From contig CAWIHF010000026.1 in the NCBI GenBank assembly GCA_963835885.1, positions 430,912 to 494,911 of the forward strand: a stretch of 64,000 bases of DNA. The letters run 5' to 3'. The notes beneath the pieces are model-generated. The model was given only the letters and a program-made list of their open reading frames with translations, ran no database searches and was not told the DNA's origin. The translations under genes were made by a program, and so were the position numbers. Source of the DNA: Roseiarcus sp963835885. GTDB taxonomy: Bacteria > Pseudomonadota > Alphaproteobacteria > Rhizobiales > Beijerinckiaceae. Of this stretch, positions 42,795 through 52,593 are shown in pieces (within the stretch, counting starts at the first letter, position 1; each line of letters starts with the position of its first letter).

Positions 42795-44880
42795 ATGTAC
42801 GATCTGATCGTCTTCCTGCCGCTGTTCGGGTTCCTGATCGCCGGGTTGTTCGGCCCCTGGATCGGCGCGCGCGGCGCCGAATACGTCACGACCGGGCTCC
42901 TCGCCGTCTCGTTCGTCCTGGCATGGTTCGCCTTCTTCCAGGTCGCCGAAGGCGCGACCGCCCATGTCCTCGTAGCCAACTGGTTCACTTCGGGCAAGCT
43001 CGCGGTCAACTGGGCGCTGCGCATCGACACGCTGACCGCGGTGATGCTCGTCGTGGTGACCACGGTGTCGTTTCTCGTGCACGTCTATTCGATCGGATAC
43101 ATGCACGAGGACCCGTCCCGTCCGCGCTTCTTCGCCTATCTGTCTCTCTTCACCTTCGCCATGCTGATGCTGGTGACGTCGGATAATCTTGTGCAGCTGT
43201 TCTTCGGCTGGGAGGGCGTCGGCCTGATGTCCTACCTCCTGATCGGCTTCTGGTACGAGCGCCCCTCGGCCAACGCCGCGGCGATCAAGGCCTTCGTCGT
43301 CAACCGCGTCGGCGACTTCGGCTTCGCGCTCGGCATCTTCCTCACCTTCCAGCTCACCGGCTCGGTGGCGTTCGACCAGGTGTTCGCCGCCGCGCCAGGC
43401 CTCGCCGGCAAGACCGTGCATTTCATCGGCTTCAACTGGGACGCGGCGACGCTGGCCTGCCTCCTGCTGTTCATGGGCGCGATGGGCAAGTCAGCCCAGT
43501 TCCTGCTCCACACCTGGCTTCCCGACGCGATGGAGGGCCCAACCCCGGTCTCGGCCCTGATCCATGCCGCGACGATGGTGACCGCCGGCGTGTTCATGGT
43601 CGCGCGCCTGTCGCCGCTGTTCGAGATGTCGTCGACGGCGCTCAGCGTCGTCCTCATCGTCGGCGCGACGACAGCCTTCTTCGCCGCCACTGTCGGCCTC
43701 GTGCAGAACGACATCAAGCGCGTCATCGCCTATTCGACCTGCTCGCAGCTCGGCTACATGTTCGTCGGCCTTGGCGTCGGCGGCTACAGCCTCGGCATGT
43801 TCCATCTCTTCACCCACGCCTTCTTCAAGGCGCTTCTGTTCCTCGGCGCGGGCTCGGTCATAACGGCGATGCACCATGAGCAGGACATGCGCCGCATGGG
43901 CGGCCTGCGCTCGGAGATCCCGTTCACCTTCTGGGTGATGGTCATCGGCACCTTGGCGCTGACCGGGGTCGGCATCCCCTTCACCTCGCTCGGCTTCGCA
44001 GGCTATGTGTCGAAGGACCCGATCATCGAGGCAGCGTTCGCGTCACATCGCTTCGGCGCGACCTATGCCTTTTGGTGCGTCGATATCGCGGCCGCCTTCA
44101 CCGCCTTCTATTCCTGGCGGCTCATGTTCATGACCTTCTTCGGCCGGCGCGGCGACTGGGCGGGCTCGCTGCCGCCGAGCGGCCATGAGGAGGACGCACT
44201 TGCGCATGACGAGCCGGATCTGCGCAAGCCGGTTCCGCCGGACCATTCCCGGCCTGCGCCAACGCATGAGGTCCGCGGCCATCGGATCGATCACCCGGCG
44301 GAGGAGCATCCGGCGCATGAATCGCCGCCGGTGATGCTAATCCCGCTGGCGGGGCTTGCGCTCGGCGCGACGGTCGCCGGCACACTGTTCCGCCACTGGT
44401 TCATCGGCGAGGGATTCGCCGAGTTCTGGAGGAACTCGCTCTTCATCGGCCGGGGAAACGATATCCTCGAGCAGATGGAGCACGTCCCGGCGCTGGTGTC
44501 GCTGTCGCCGACGCTTGATGATGCTCGGCGGGCTCCTCGTCGCGTACTACATGTACGTCGTCGACAAGGCGGCGCCGGAGCGGCTCGCCGACGCCTTCCC
44601 CGCCCTTTACCGATTCCTGCTTAACAAATGGTACTTCGACGAGCTTTATGACGTGATTTTCGTCCGTCCAGCCTTCGCTATCGGCCGCCTGTTCTGGAAG
44701 GGCGGCGATGGCGCGATCATCGATGGCTTCGGGCCGGACGGCGTCTCGGCCCGCGTCCTCGACATCACCAGAAGCGCCGTGCGGCTACAGTCCGGTTACG
44801 TCTATCAATACGCCTTCGCGATGCTGCTCGGCGTGGCTGTGCTCGCGACCTGGTATCTGTTCGGCGGGGGGCGCTTCTGA
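42795..44880 (+). CDS. nuoL: NADH-quinone oxidoreductase subunit L, interrupted by one frameshift
   Basis: The first frame encodes the antiporter-like body: SVGYMHED-type YSIGYMHEDPSRPRFFAYLS, FFGWEGVGLMSYLLIGFWY, TWLPDAMEGPTPVSALIHA and HLFTHAFFKALLFLGAGS. After LSPTL the frame breaks. The next frame continues MMLGGLLVAYYMYVVDKAAP through LLNKWYFDELYDVIFVRP to WYLFGGGRF at 44880. Removing one T at 44515-44516 gives 694 residues, normal for NuoL with its long lateral helix. Probably a sequencing insertion. Distal proton pump of complex I. Confidence 0.9.
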
Positions 44881-46379
44881 TGTCCGGTTCCTGGATCCTC
44901 TCGGCCCTCCTCATCCTGCCGCTGCTGGGGTCGGCCTTTATCCTCATGCTGCCGGGCGAGTCGGAGGCGACCAGACGCAACGCGCGCTGGATCGCCCTCT
45001 TCGCCACGCTCCTCACATTCGCGCTGAGCCTCGTCGCCTGGGGGCGCTTCAATCCGTCCGAGCCCGGCTTCCAGCTCATCGAGGAGCACGACTGGTTCTC
45101 GCACGTCATTCTCTACAAACTCGGCGTCGACGGCGTGTCGATGCCCTTCGTCCTTTTGACCACCTTCCTGATGCCGATCAGCATCGCGGCCTCGTGGAAC
45201 ATCCAGAACCGGGTGAAGGAATACATGATCGCCTTCCTCGTGCTCGAGACGCTGATGATCGGCGTATTCGTCTCGCTGGACATCCTGCTGTTCTACCTGT
45301 TCTTCGAGGGCGGCCTGATCCCGATGTTCCTGATCATCGGCATCTGGGGTCACAGCAATCGCGTCTATGCGGCGTTCAAGTTCTTCCTCTACACCTTTAC
45401 CGGCTCGGTCCTGATGCTGCTCGCCATCATGGCGATGTACTGGACGGCGGGCACGACCGACATCACCGTGCTGCTCAAGACCGCCTTCGCGCCGAAGATG
45501 CAGACCTGGCTGTGGCTCGGCTTTTTCGCTTCCTTCGCGGTGAAGCTGCCGATGTGGCCGGTCCACACCTGGCTTCCGGACGCGCATGTCGAAGCCCCGA
45601 CGGCGGGCTCGGTGATCCTGGCCGCCATTCTCCTCAAGATGGGCGGCTACGGCTTCATCCGCTTCTCGCTGCCGATGTTCCCCGACGCCTCGGTCTATTT
45701 CACCCCACTCATTTTTACGCTTTCGATCATTGCGATCGTCTACACTTCGTTGGTCGCTCTGGCCCAGGAGAACATGAAGAAACTGATCGCCTATTCGTCG
45801 GTCGCCCACATGGGCTTCGTGACGATGGGCATCTTCGCCGCCAACACGCAAGGCGTTCAGGGCGCCGTCTATCAGATGATCAGCCACGGTCTCGTCTCGG
45901 GCGCGCTGTTCCTTTGCGTCGGCGTCGTCTACGACCGCACGCACAACCTCGAGATCGCGAGTTACGGCGGCCTCGTGCAGCGCATGCCGCTCTACGCGGT
46001 CGCCTTCATGGTGTTCACCCTCGCCAACGTGGGCCTGCCGGGGACATCCGGGTTCGTCGGCGAGTTCCTGACCCTGATCGGGACCTTCCAGTCGAACAGC
46101 TGGGTCGCCTTCTTCGCCACCACCGGCAGCATCCTGTCGGCGGCTTACGCGCTCTATCTCTATCGCCGGGTCGTCTTCGGCGTGATCGAGAAGGCGAACC
46201 TGAGATCGATCGTCGATCTGGCGCCGCGCGAGATCGCGACCCTCCTACCGCTGGGGCTGCTGGTCATCTACTACGGCGTCCACCCTCAACCGATCATCGA
46301 CGCGAGTTCGGCTTCGATCGAGGGGATCCTCAAGGGGGTCGAGCACGCGATGACGGCGACCAAGACCGCGGGGCTCTGA
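44880..46379 (+). CDS. nuoM: NADH-quinone oxidoreductase subunit M
   Basis: 499 residues; its ATG shares one base with the nuoL stop (TGATG). Antiporter-like subunit with about 14 helices. Signatures: LLFYLFFEGGLIPMFLIIGIWG, FAVKLPMWPVHTWLPDAHVEAPTAGSV (split), LKMGGYGFIRFSLPMFP and KKLIAYSSVAHMGFVTMG. The Glu in FFEGG and Lys in AVKLPM form the proton-channel pair. Confidence 0.97.
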   Translation: MSGSWILSALLILPLLGSAFILMLPGESEATRRNARWIALFATLLTFALSLVAWGRFNPSEPGFQLIEEHDWFSHVILYKLGVDGVSMPFVLLTTFLMPISIAASWNIQNRVKEYMIAFLVLETLMIGVFVSLDILLFYLFFEGGLIPMFLIIGIWGHSNRVYAAFKFFLYTFTGSVLMLLAIMAMYWTAGTTDITVLLKTAFAPKMQTWLWLGFFASFAVKLPMWPVHTWLPDAHVEAPTAGSVILAAILLKMGGYGFIRFSLPMFPDASVYFTPLIFTLSIIAIVYTSLVALAQENMKKLIAYSSVAHMGFVTMGIFAANTQGVQGAVYQMISHGLVSGALFLCVGVVYDRTHNLEIASYGGLVQRMPLYAVAFMVFTLANVGLPGTSGFVGEFLTLIGTFQSNSWVAFFATTGSILSAAYALYLYRRVVFGVIEKANLRSIVDLAPREIATLLPLGLLVIYYGVHPQPIIDASSASIEGILKGVEHAMTATKTAGL

Positions 46380-46418
46380 GACGAGGCCCCGAACAACCCT
46401 TTCGAGAACGAGCGACCC

Positions 46419-47852
46419 ATGCACGGAACGGCCCTCTCTCTTCCGGTAGTCCTGCCCGAGGCGGTGCTGGCGTTCGGCACGCTGGCGCTCGTCCTCTACG
46501 GCGCGCTGAGAGGCGAACGAGCCTACAATCTCGTCACCGAAGTCTCGGTCGCGCTGCTCGGGATCGTGTTTATTCTGCTCGTCGCCAAGCATCGGCCGAT
46601 GGGAATCACGTTCTACGGCGCTTTCGCCGACGACGCCTTCACCCGTTTCATGAGCGGACTGGCGCTGGTCGGCTCTCTGGTGACGCTGCTGCTGTCGCTC
46701 GAGTTCATGCGCAGCGAGCGGATCGCCGGATTCGAGTTTCCGGTTCTCATCCTCCTGTCGACGCTCGGCATGCTGATGCTGATCTCGGCTGACGATTTCA
46801 TTGCGCTCTATCTCGGGCTCGAGCTGATGAGCCTCGCGCTTTACGTGATCGCCGGATACCGGCGCACCGACCTGCGCGCGACCGAGGCCGCCCTGAAATA
46901 TTTCGTCCTCGGCGCCCTGTCGTCCGGCATGCTGCTCTACGGCGTCTCGCTGATCTACGGATATGCGGGCTCGGTGTCGTTCAGCGACGTTGCGGCGGCC
47001 GTTCACGACCATCGCAGCATCGGCGTGCTGTTCGGCCTCGTGTTCGTCCTGGCCGGGCTGGCGTTCAAGATTTCGGCGGTGCCCTTCCACATGTGGACGC
47101 CGGACGTATATGAAGGCGCGCCGACGCCGGTGACGACGTTCTTCGCCTCCGCGCCCAAAATCGCCGCGATGGCGGTCCTGGTCCGCGTGGTCTTCACCGC
47201 CTTTCCGGGCATCACCAACGACTGGCGGCAGATCCTCACTTTCGTCTCGATCGCCTCGATGACGCTCGGCGCCTTCGCCGCCATCGGTCAGAGCAACATC
47301 AAGCGTCTGATGGCCTATTCGTCGATCGGCCACATGGGCTTCGCGCTGGTCGGCCTTGCGGCCGGCACGGTCGAGGGCGCGCAGAGCGTCATCGTTTACA
47401 TGGCGATCTATGTCGTCATGACGCTCGGGACCTTCGCGGCCATTCTCTCGATGCGGCGCGGCGGCCGCGCGGTCGAGACGATCGCCGATCTTGCCGGCCT
47501 CGCCCGGACCGATCCAATGATGGCGTTCTTCCTGGCGGCTATGATGTTCTCGCTCGCCGGCGTTCCGCCGCTCGCTGGCTTCTTCGCCAAGTTCTACGTG
47601 TTCGCCGCCGCCATCAAGGCCGACCTTTATGGACTTTCGGTCATTGGCGTGCTCGCCAGCGCGGTCGGCGCCTACTATTATCTGCGCATCGTGAAGCTCA
47701 TGTATTTCGACGAGCCCGCCAAGGCGTTCGACCGGCCGGGCCTCGTCGCCCGCAGCGTCCTGGCGCTTGCGGCTTTCTTGATCATCGCGTTCGTGTTCGC
47801 TCCATCGCTGCTGACCGACGCCGCGATGGCGGCGGCGCACACGCTATTTTGA
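46419..47852 (+). CDS. nuoN: NADH-quinone oxidoreductase subunit N
   Basis: 477 residues. Antiporter-like membrane subunit: DDFIALYLGLELMSLALYVIAG, KYFVLGALSSGMLLYGVSLIYG, FKISAVPFHMWTPDVYEGAPTP and KRLMAYSSIGHMGFALVGLA are diagnostic. Last nuo gene; its stop overlaps the birA start by four bases, so birA is read from the same transcript. Confidence 0.97.
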   Translation: MHGTALSLPVVLPEAVLAFGTLALVLYGALRGERAYNLVTEVSVALLGIVFILLVAKHRPMGITFYGAFADDAFTRFMSGLALVGSLVTLLLSLEFMRSERIAGFEFPVLILLSTLGMLMLISADDFIALYLGLELMSLALYVIAGYRRTDLRATEAALKYFVLGALSSGMLLYGVSLIYGYAGSVSFSDVAAAVHDHRSIGVLFGLVFVLAGLAFKISAVPFHMWTPDVYEGAPTPVTTFFASAPKIAAMAVLVRVVFTAFPGITNDWRQILTFVSIASMTLGAFAAIGQSNIKRLMAYSSIGHMGFALVGLAAGTVEGAQSVIVYMAIYVVMTLGTFAAILSMRRGGRAVETIADLAGLARTDPMMAFFLAAMMFSLAGVPPLAGFFAKFYVFAAAIKADLYGLSVIGVLASAVGAYYYLRIVKLMYFDEPAKAFDRPGLVARSVLALAAFLIIAFVFAPSLLTDAAMAAAHTLF

Positions 47853-48667
47853 GCGAGCCGCCCGAATTCAACAGGCTTGTTGCAGGCTGGCGGGTCGCCC
47901 GCCATGGCTCGATCAACTCGACCAACGAGGAGGGTCGCCGCCGCGCATTCACCGGCGATCCCGGGCGTCTTTGGATCGTGGCCGACGAGCAGAGTGCAGG
48001 GCGCGGTCGGCGCGGCCGGACCTGGTCGTCGCCCAAAGGCAATCTCTACGCCAGCGCGCTGATGATCGACCCCTGTCCGCAGGCAGCGGCGGCGCAGCTC
48101 GGCTTCGTGGCGGGCGTAGCGCTGGCGCGCGCCGCGCAAGACGTCGGCGCTGCGGACGCGTTTCTCAAATGGCCAAACGATCTCGTCCGCGGCGGCGCGA
48201 AATGCGCCGGCCTCCTGGTCGAGGGCCTGACACTACCCGACCGGCGGCTCGCCTGCGTTGTCGGCGTCGGGGTCAATTGTCTTAACCCGCCGGCCGGCGT
48301 CGGCTATCCGACCGCCGTTTTGACCACGGAAGGCGGTGGCGCGATCGAACCGTGCGCGCTCTTCGAGCGGATGATCGAGCGCTTCGACGAAGCGCTTTTG
48401 ACATGGCGCGAGGGCGAGGGATTCGAGACCGTCCGCTCGGAATGGCTCGCTCACGCGGCGGCGCTCGGCGCGCGCATCCGCGTCGAGAGGGGCGGCCGGA
48501 GGCGCGAGGGGACGTTCGAAGGGCTTGACGGCGCCGGCCGTTTGTTGTTTCGCGGGAAGAGCGGAATCGAGCGGATCGAATCCGCGGACCTCTGGATACT
48601 GCCTCAATCGGATGGCTCGCCCGTGGCGGCTTCGTCCGCTTCGCTTGCGCGGGAAGGCCCAGACTGA
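47849..48667 (+). CDS. birA: biotin--[acetyl-CoA-carboxylase] ligase
   Basis: 272 residues from TTG 47849, overlapping the nuoN stop. Catalytic domain only, without the helix-turn-helix of the repressor type. Motifs: HGSINSTNEEGRRR, the biotinyl-AMP loop ADEQSAGRGRRGRTWSSPKG, LKWPNDLVRGGAKCAGLLVE and CVVGVGVNCLNPP. It attaches biotin to carboxyl-carrier proteins. The birA-RNase J pair right after nuoN is common in Hyphomicrobiales. RNase J starts at the next base after the stop. Confidence 0.94.
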   Translation: MSEPPEFNRLVAGWRVARHGSINSTNEEGRRRAFTGDPGRLWIVADEQSAGRGRRGRTWSSPKGNLYASALMIDPCPQAAAAQLGFVAGVALARAAQDVGAADAFLKWPNDLVRGGAKCAGLLVEGLTLPDRRLACVVGVGVNCLNPPAGVGYPTAVLTTEGGGAIEPCALFERMIERFDEALLTWREGEGFETVRSEWLAHAAALGARIRVERGGRRREGTFEGLDGAGRLLFRGKSGIERIESADLWILPQSDGSPVAASSASLAREGPD

Positions 48668-50336
48668 ATGACTGACGACGGCGAGTTCGTGTTCGCGCCC
48701 CTCGGGGGCTTGGGCGAAATTGGAATGAATTGCGCGCTCTACGGCTACGGCCCGGCGAAGGCGCGCAAGTGGCTGATGGTCGACCTCGGGGTCGCCTTCG
48801 CCGGCGACGAGTTGCCCGGCATCGATCTCATCATGCCCGAGGTCGGCTTCATCGAGAAGGTGAAGAAGGACCTCGCGGGAATCATCCTCACCCACGCGCA
48901 CGAGGACCATCTCGGCGCGCTCGCCGAATTGTGGCCGAGCCTCGGCGCCCAGGTCTACGCATCTCCCTTCGCGGCCGGCCTCGCCGAAGCCCGGCGCCTG
49001 GGCGAGCCGGGCGCGCCCGAAGATTCCGATCAGGATCGTCAAGCCGGGCGCGCGGCTCGAGATCGGCCCGTTCGATGTCGAATTCGTCGCAGTCGCCCAT
49101 TCGATCCCGGAAAGCACCGCCCTTGCGATCCGAACTCCGGCCGGCCTCGTCATCCACAGCGGCGATTGGAAGATCGATGCGACCCCTGTCCTCGGCCGGC
49201 CGACGGACGAGGCGCGACTCGTGGCGCTCGGCGACGAAGGCGTGCTTGCGCTCGTCTGCAACTCGACCAACGTGCTGCGGGAGGGCGAAAGCCCGTCCGA
49301 GCGCGACGTGGCCGCGGTGCTTCACGATCTGATCGCCAAGGCGAAGGGCAGGGTGGTCGTCACCACCTTCGCCTCCAACGTGTCGCGCCTCCGCTCGGCG
49401 GCCGAGGCGGGCTTCGCCGCGGGCCGGCAGGTCTGCATCCTCGGACGCGCGATCGAGCGCGTCGTCGCGGTCGGGCGCGAATGCGGCCTCCTGGACGGCG
49501 TGCCGCCGTTTCTTGGCATGGACGCGTTCGAGCGGCTGCCGCGCAACAAGATCCTTGCGCTGGCGACCGGCAGCCAGGGCGAGCCGCGCGCCGCTCTCGC
49601 CCGCATGGCCGAGGACGAGCATCCGACCGCGGAGCTGAGCGCCGGCGACACCGTCATCTTCTCCTCGCGCACCATTCCCGGCAACGAAAAGGCGGTGGGA
49701 AAGCTGATCAACGCCTTTGCGACCTCTGGCGTCGAGGTTGTCACCGACCGCAACGCCCTCGTGCATGTTTCCGGGCATCCACGCCGGGCGGAGCTCGCGA
49801 GAATGTACGCTTGGCTGCGGCCCAGGATCGCGGTTCCGGCGCACGGCGAGGCCCTGCACCTGAGTGAACATGCCGCCTTCGCCAAGACGCAGGGCGTGCC
49901 CCAGGTGCTGCGCGCCTTCAATGGCGACCTGGTGCGCTTTGCGCCTGGCGACGTTGCGACGATCGGCAAGGTCGGCAGCGGGAAGCGGTTGAAGGACGGC
50001 GAGATCCTTCTGCCAGCCGACCAGGAATGCGTCGCGCAGCGGCGCCGCCTGTCTTTCGCGGGCATCGTCTCGATTGCGCTCGCGCTGACCCCGAAGGGCG
50101 AGCTCGCAGGCGATCCGGACGTGATGATCGCTGGCCTGCCGGAACGGACGCGGGACGGAGCCGCCATCGATGCGCTGATCGACGCGGCGATCTTCGAGAC
50201 CTTCGAGGGCCTGCCGCGCGGCAAGCGGCGCGATCCGGATTTCCTGTCGACCGCAATCGAGCGGGCGGTAAGGAATTCGGTCAACGCGGTCTGGGGCAAG
50301 AAGCCACAGGTGCATGTGCTGGTGGTCGAGGTGTAG
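48668..50336 (+). CDS. rnj: ribonuclease J, interrupted by one frameshift
   Basis: The first frame holds the metallo-beta-lactamase part: APLGGLGEIGMNCALYGYG, DELPGIDLIMPEVGFIEK and the metal-binding THAHEDHLGALAELWP. It breaks after LGEPGAP. In the next frame the protein goes on: KIPIRIVKPGARLEIGPF, VIHSGDWKIDATP, VTTFASNVSRLRSAAEAG (beta-CASP), GSQGEPRAALARMAEDEHP and HVSGHPRRAELARMY, to the stop at 50336. Deleting one C from the CCC at 49016-49018 gives 555 residues. RNase J is an RNA endo- and 5'-3' exonuclease for rRNA and mRNA maturation. A sequencing insertion is likely. Confidence 0.9.
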
Positions 50337-50425
50337 GGCGCAGTCATCGTCGATTGTCACTCGCGGGACAACGCGATAGACTTGGAATGAACTGACATAG
50401 AATAGTATTGCTGTCGGGAGGCCGG

Positions 50426-51277
50426 ATGAAGGATCTCGCTGGAAAGACCGCCTTCGTCACCGGCGCGGCGTCGGGAATCGGGCTGGGGATCGCCACTGCG
50501 CTCGCGCAGGCGGGCGTAAAGGTCATGCTCTGCGACATCGAGGAAGCAGCGCTCGCTCAGGCGGTTGAAGGATTGAAGGCCACCAACGCGGATGTCGACG
50601 CGGTCAGGGCGGACGTGTCCCTCAAGGCCGAACTCAAAGCGGCGGCCGAGACCGCCATCGCCCGCTATGGAAAGGTGCACATTCTGGTCAACAACGCCGG
50701 CGTGGGCGGCGGTGGGTCTTACGGCGCGTGGACCGACGCGGGATGGGACTGGACGCTCGGCGTCAATCTGATGGCGGTCATCTGGGGAATCGAAATTTTC
50801 GGTCCGCTCACCGAACAGCACGGCGAGGGCGGACACATCGTCTCCACCGCTTCGATCGCGGGGCTGGTCTCCAATCCCGTCACGATCCCCTATAACGTCT
50901 CCAAATATGGCGTTGTTGCTCTTTCGGAGGGCCTGCGCGCAGCGTTTGCTCCGCGCGGGGTCGGCGTCTCGGTGCTCTGTCCAGGGTTCATCCGCACCGA
51001 AATCATGGACTCCGTGCGCAACCTGCCTGAACGTTTTGACCGCCCTCCCGCCGAAAGCCTGGCCGCAATGCGATCGTCCGATATGTTCAAGATGGCGCAG
51101 GCGCGCATCGCGCAGGGGATCGATCCGCTCTATGTCGGCGAGCTCGTGCGCGAGGGCGTTGAAAACGACTGGCCCTATATTTTCACCGACGTCGAGTTCG
51201 AGCCGATGATCGAGATGCGGTTCGCCGCGATCAAGGAGGGGTTCGATCGGATTCGGGGACGCGAGCCGCGCCGCTGA
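50426..51277 (+). CDS. short-chain dehydrogenase/reductase (SDR)
   Basis: 283 residues from ATG 50426, after CGGGAGG. Cofactor motif VTGAASGIGLGIA, Asp after the second strand (CDIEEA) suggesting NAD(H), NNAGVGGGGSYG, catalytic Ser in VSTASIAGLVSN and YxxxK in YNVSKYG. The C-terminus (DPLYVGELVREGVENDWPYIF) resembles broad-specificity SDRs of lipid or alcohol metabolism. Substrate unknown. It sits between rnj and mce, which are adjacent in many relatives, and has about 90 bases before it with an AT-rich start, so it may have its own promoter. Confidence 0.9.
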   Translation: MKDLAGKTAFVTGAASGIGLGIATALAQAGVKVMLCDIEEAALAQAVEGLKATNADVDAVRADVSLKAELKAAAETAIARYGKVHILVNNAGVGGGGSYGAWTDAGWDWTLGVNLMAVIWGIEIFGPLTEQHGEGGHIVSTASIAGLVSNPVTIPYNVSKYGVVALSEGLRAAFAPRGVGVSVLCPGFIRTEIMDSVRNLPERFDRPPAESLAAMRSSDMFKMAQARIAQGIDPLYVGELVREGVENDWPYIFTDVEFEPMIEMRFAAIKEGFDRIRGREPRR

Positions 51278-51382
51278 GCCGGATCGAGCTGGGACGGCGC
51301 GCGAGCTTGCGCGAAACATGCGGCCGGCCCTTGCCTCGCGGCGGAGGGTTTGCGATGCGTCCCCCCTCGCGCCGAGGACCCC

Positions 51383-51787
51383 ATGATCGGAAAACTGAAC
51401 CACGTCGCCATCGCCGTGCCCGACCTCGACAAGGCGGCGAAGACCTATCGCGAAACGCTTGGCGCGCGCGTGTCGGAGCCGACGCCGCAACCGGATCACG
51501 GCGTGACCGTCGTCTTCGTCGAGTTGCCCAACACCAAGATCGAGCTTTTGCATCCGCTCGGGCAAAACTCGCCGATCGCGAAATTCCTCGAGCGCAATCC
51601 CGATGGCGGCATGCATCACCTCTGCTACGAGGTCGACGACATTTTAGCCGCCCGCGACAAGCTGAAAGCCGAGGGCGCGCGGGTTCTCGGCGACGGCGAG
51701 CCAAAAATCGGCGCGCACGGCAAGCCGGTGCTGTTTTTGCATCCGAAGGATTTCATCGGGACGCTGGTCGAGATCGAGCAGGTGTGA
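51383..51787 (+). CDS. mce: methylmalonyl-CoA epimerase
   Basis: 134 residues from ATG 51383. A vicinal-oxygen-chelate fold protein with the metal ligands in KLNHVAIAVPDL, GGMHHLCYEVDD and the final TLVEIEQV; NTKIELLHPLGQNSPIAKFLE and FLHPKDFIGTLVE are typical of the epimerase. It interconverts (2S)- and (2R)-methylmalonyl-CoA in propionyl-CoA metabolism. Its usual place directly after RNase J is here taken by the SDR gene. Confidence 0.93.
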   Translation: MIGKLNHVAIAVPDLDKAAKTYRETLGARVSEPTPQPDHGVTVVFVELPNTKIELLHPLGQNSPIAKFLERNPDGGMHHLCYEVDDILAARDKLKAEGARVLGDGEPKIGAHGKPVLFLHPKDFIGTLVEIEQV

Positions 51788-51880
51788 GGCTGGCCGACTC
51801 GCTCCCGGCCGCGGACTTTGAATTGAATCACCCGCGTCCGAACCGCGTCCGAAGTTCTCCCTCGACTTGGCGCCGATCTT

Positions 51881-51910
51881 TCTATACAGCGGTTGCCTTT
51901 TCTAGACGGC
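51881..51910. promoter_or_regulatory. possible operator upstream of vapBC
   Basis: TCTATACAGC (51881-51890) and TCTAGACGGC (51901-51910) are imperfect direct repeats exactly 20 bases apart, ending 8 bases before the vapB start. Two-turn spacing suits a dimeric repressor. Weak evidence. Confidence 0.35.
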
Positions 51911-51917
51911 ATTTGCG

Positions 51918-52175
51918 ATGGCGCTAAGCTTCAAGGATGACGAGACCGATCGCCTCGCCCGTGAGGTCGCCAGACTGACAGGCGAGACTTTGACAGTCGC
52001 TGTCCGGCGCGCTCTCGCCGAGAGGCTCGAGCGCGAGCGCTTGCGCCGCCGTGAATCCAGGGGGCTGGCGGATCTTTTATTGGCGATTGGTCGGCATTGC
52101 GCGAGCTTGCCGGATCTTGATTCCCGCACGCCGGATGAAATTGCCGGTTATGACGAAACTGGCATGTGGCGCTGA
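51918..52175 (+). CDS. vapB: VapB-type antitoxin (Rv0623-like)
   Basis: 85 residues. The N-terminal ribbon-helix-helix-like segment FKDDETDRLAREVARLTGETLTVAVRRALAERLERE (split) is typical of the Rv0623/PSK antitoxin family; the C-terminal PDLDSRTPDEIAGYDETGMW, with its YDxxGMW end, is the toxin-binding tail. The stop codon shares one base with the toxin start (TGATG). Confidence 0.88.
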   Translation: MALSFKDDETDRLAREVARLTGETLTVAVRRALAERLERERLRRRESRGLADLLLAIGRHCASLPDLDSRTPDEIAGYDETGMWR

Positions 52176-52573
52176 TGGTCGTCGATACGTCGGCAGTCGT
52201 AGCGATTCTTTTCAATGAGCCTGACGCGCGGCTCTATGCCGCTGCCTTGTCGTCGGCCGCCACGCGCCTCGTTTCGGCGGTCACACGCGTCGAGCTCGCC
52301 TTCGTGGTCGAGGGGCGCAAGGGCGAACCTGGCCGAGCTGATCTCGAAAGGCTTCTGGCGGTGAGCGCGGTTGAGGTGGTCGCGGCGACGCCTGATCAAG
52401 CCGCGCGGGCGATTGACGCATTCCGGCAATTCGGGAGGGGGCGACACCCCGCTTCCCTCAACATCGGCGATTGCTTTTCCTATGCGCTCGCAGCTGCGAT
52501 GGATGAGGTGCTGCTGTTCAAAGGCGGTGACTTTGCCCAGACAGACATCCGCTCGGCGCTGCCCAGCCCCTAG
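52175..52573 (+). CDS. vapC: VapC-type PIN-domain ribonuclease toxin
   Basis: 132 residues from ATG 52175 (an in-frame GTG at 52166 is also possible). PIN-domain acidic residues are in VVDTSAVVAILFNEPD, VTRVELAFVVEGR and LNIGDCFSYALAAAMDEVLLFKGGDF, all in expected order. VapC toxins cut tRNA or rRNA and stop growth when VapB is lost. The locus appears intact. Confidence 0.92.
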   Translation: MVVDTSAVVAILFNEPDARLYAAALSSAATRLVSAVTRVELAFVVEGRKGEPGRADLERLLAVSAVEVVAATPDQAARAIDAFRQFGRGRHPASLNIGDCFSYALAAAMDEVLLFKGGDFAQTDIRSALPSP

Positions 52574-52593
52574 AGTTCGAGCAGGAGTAAAAC

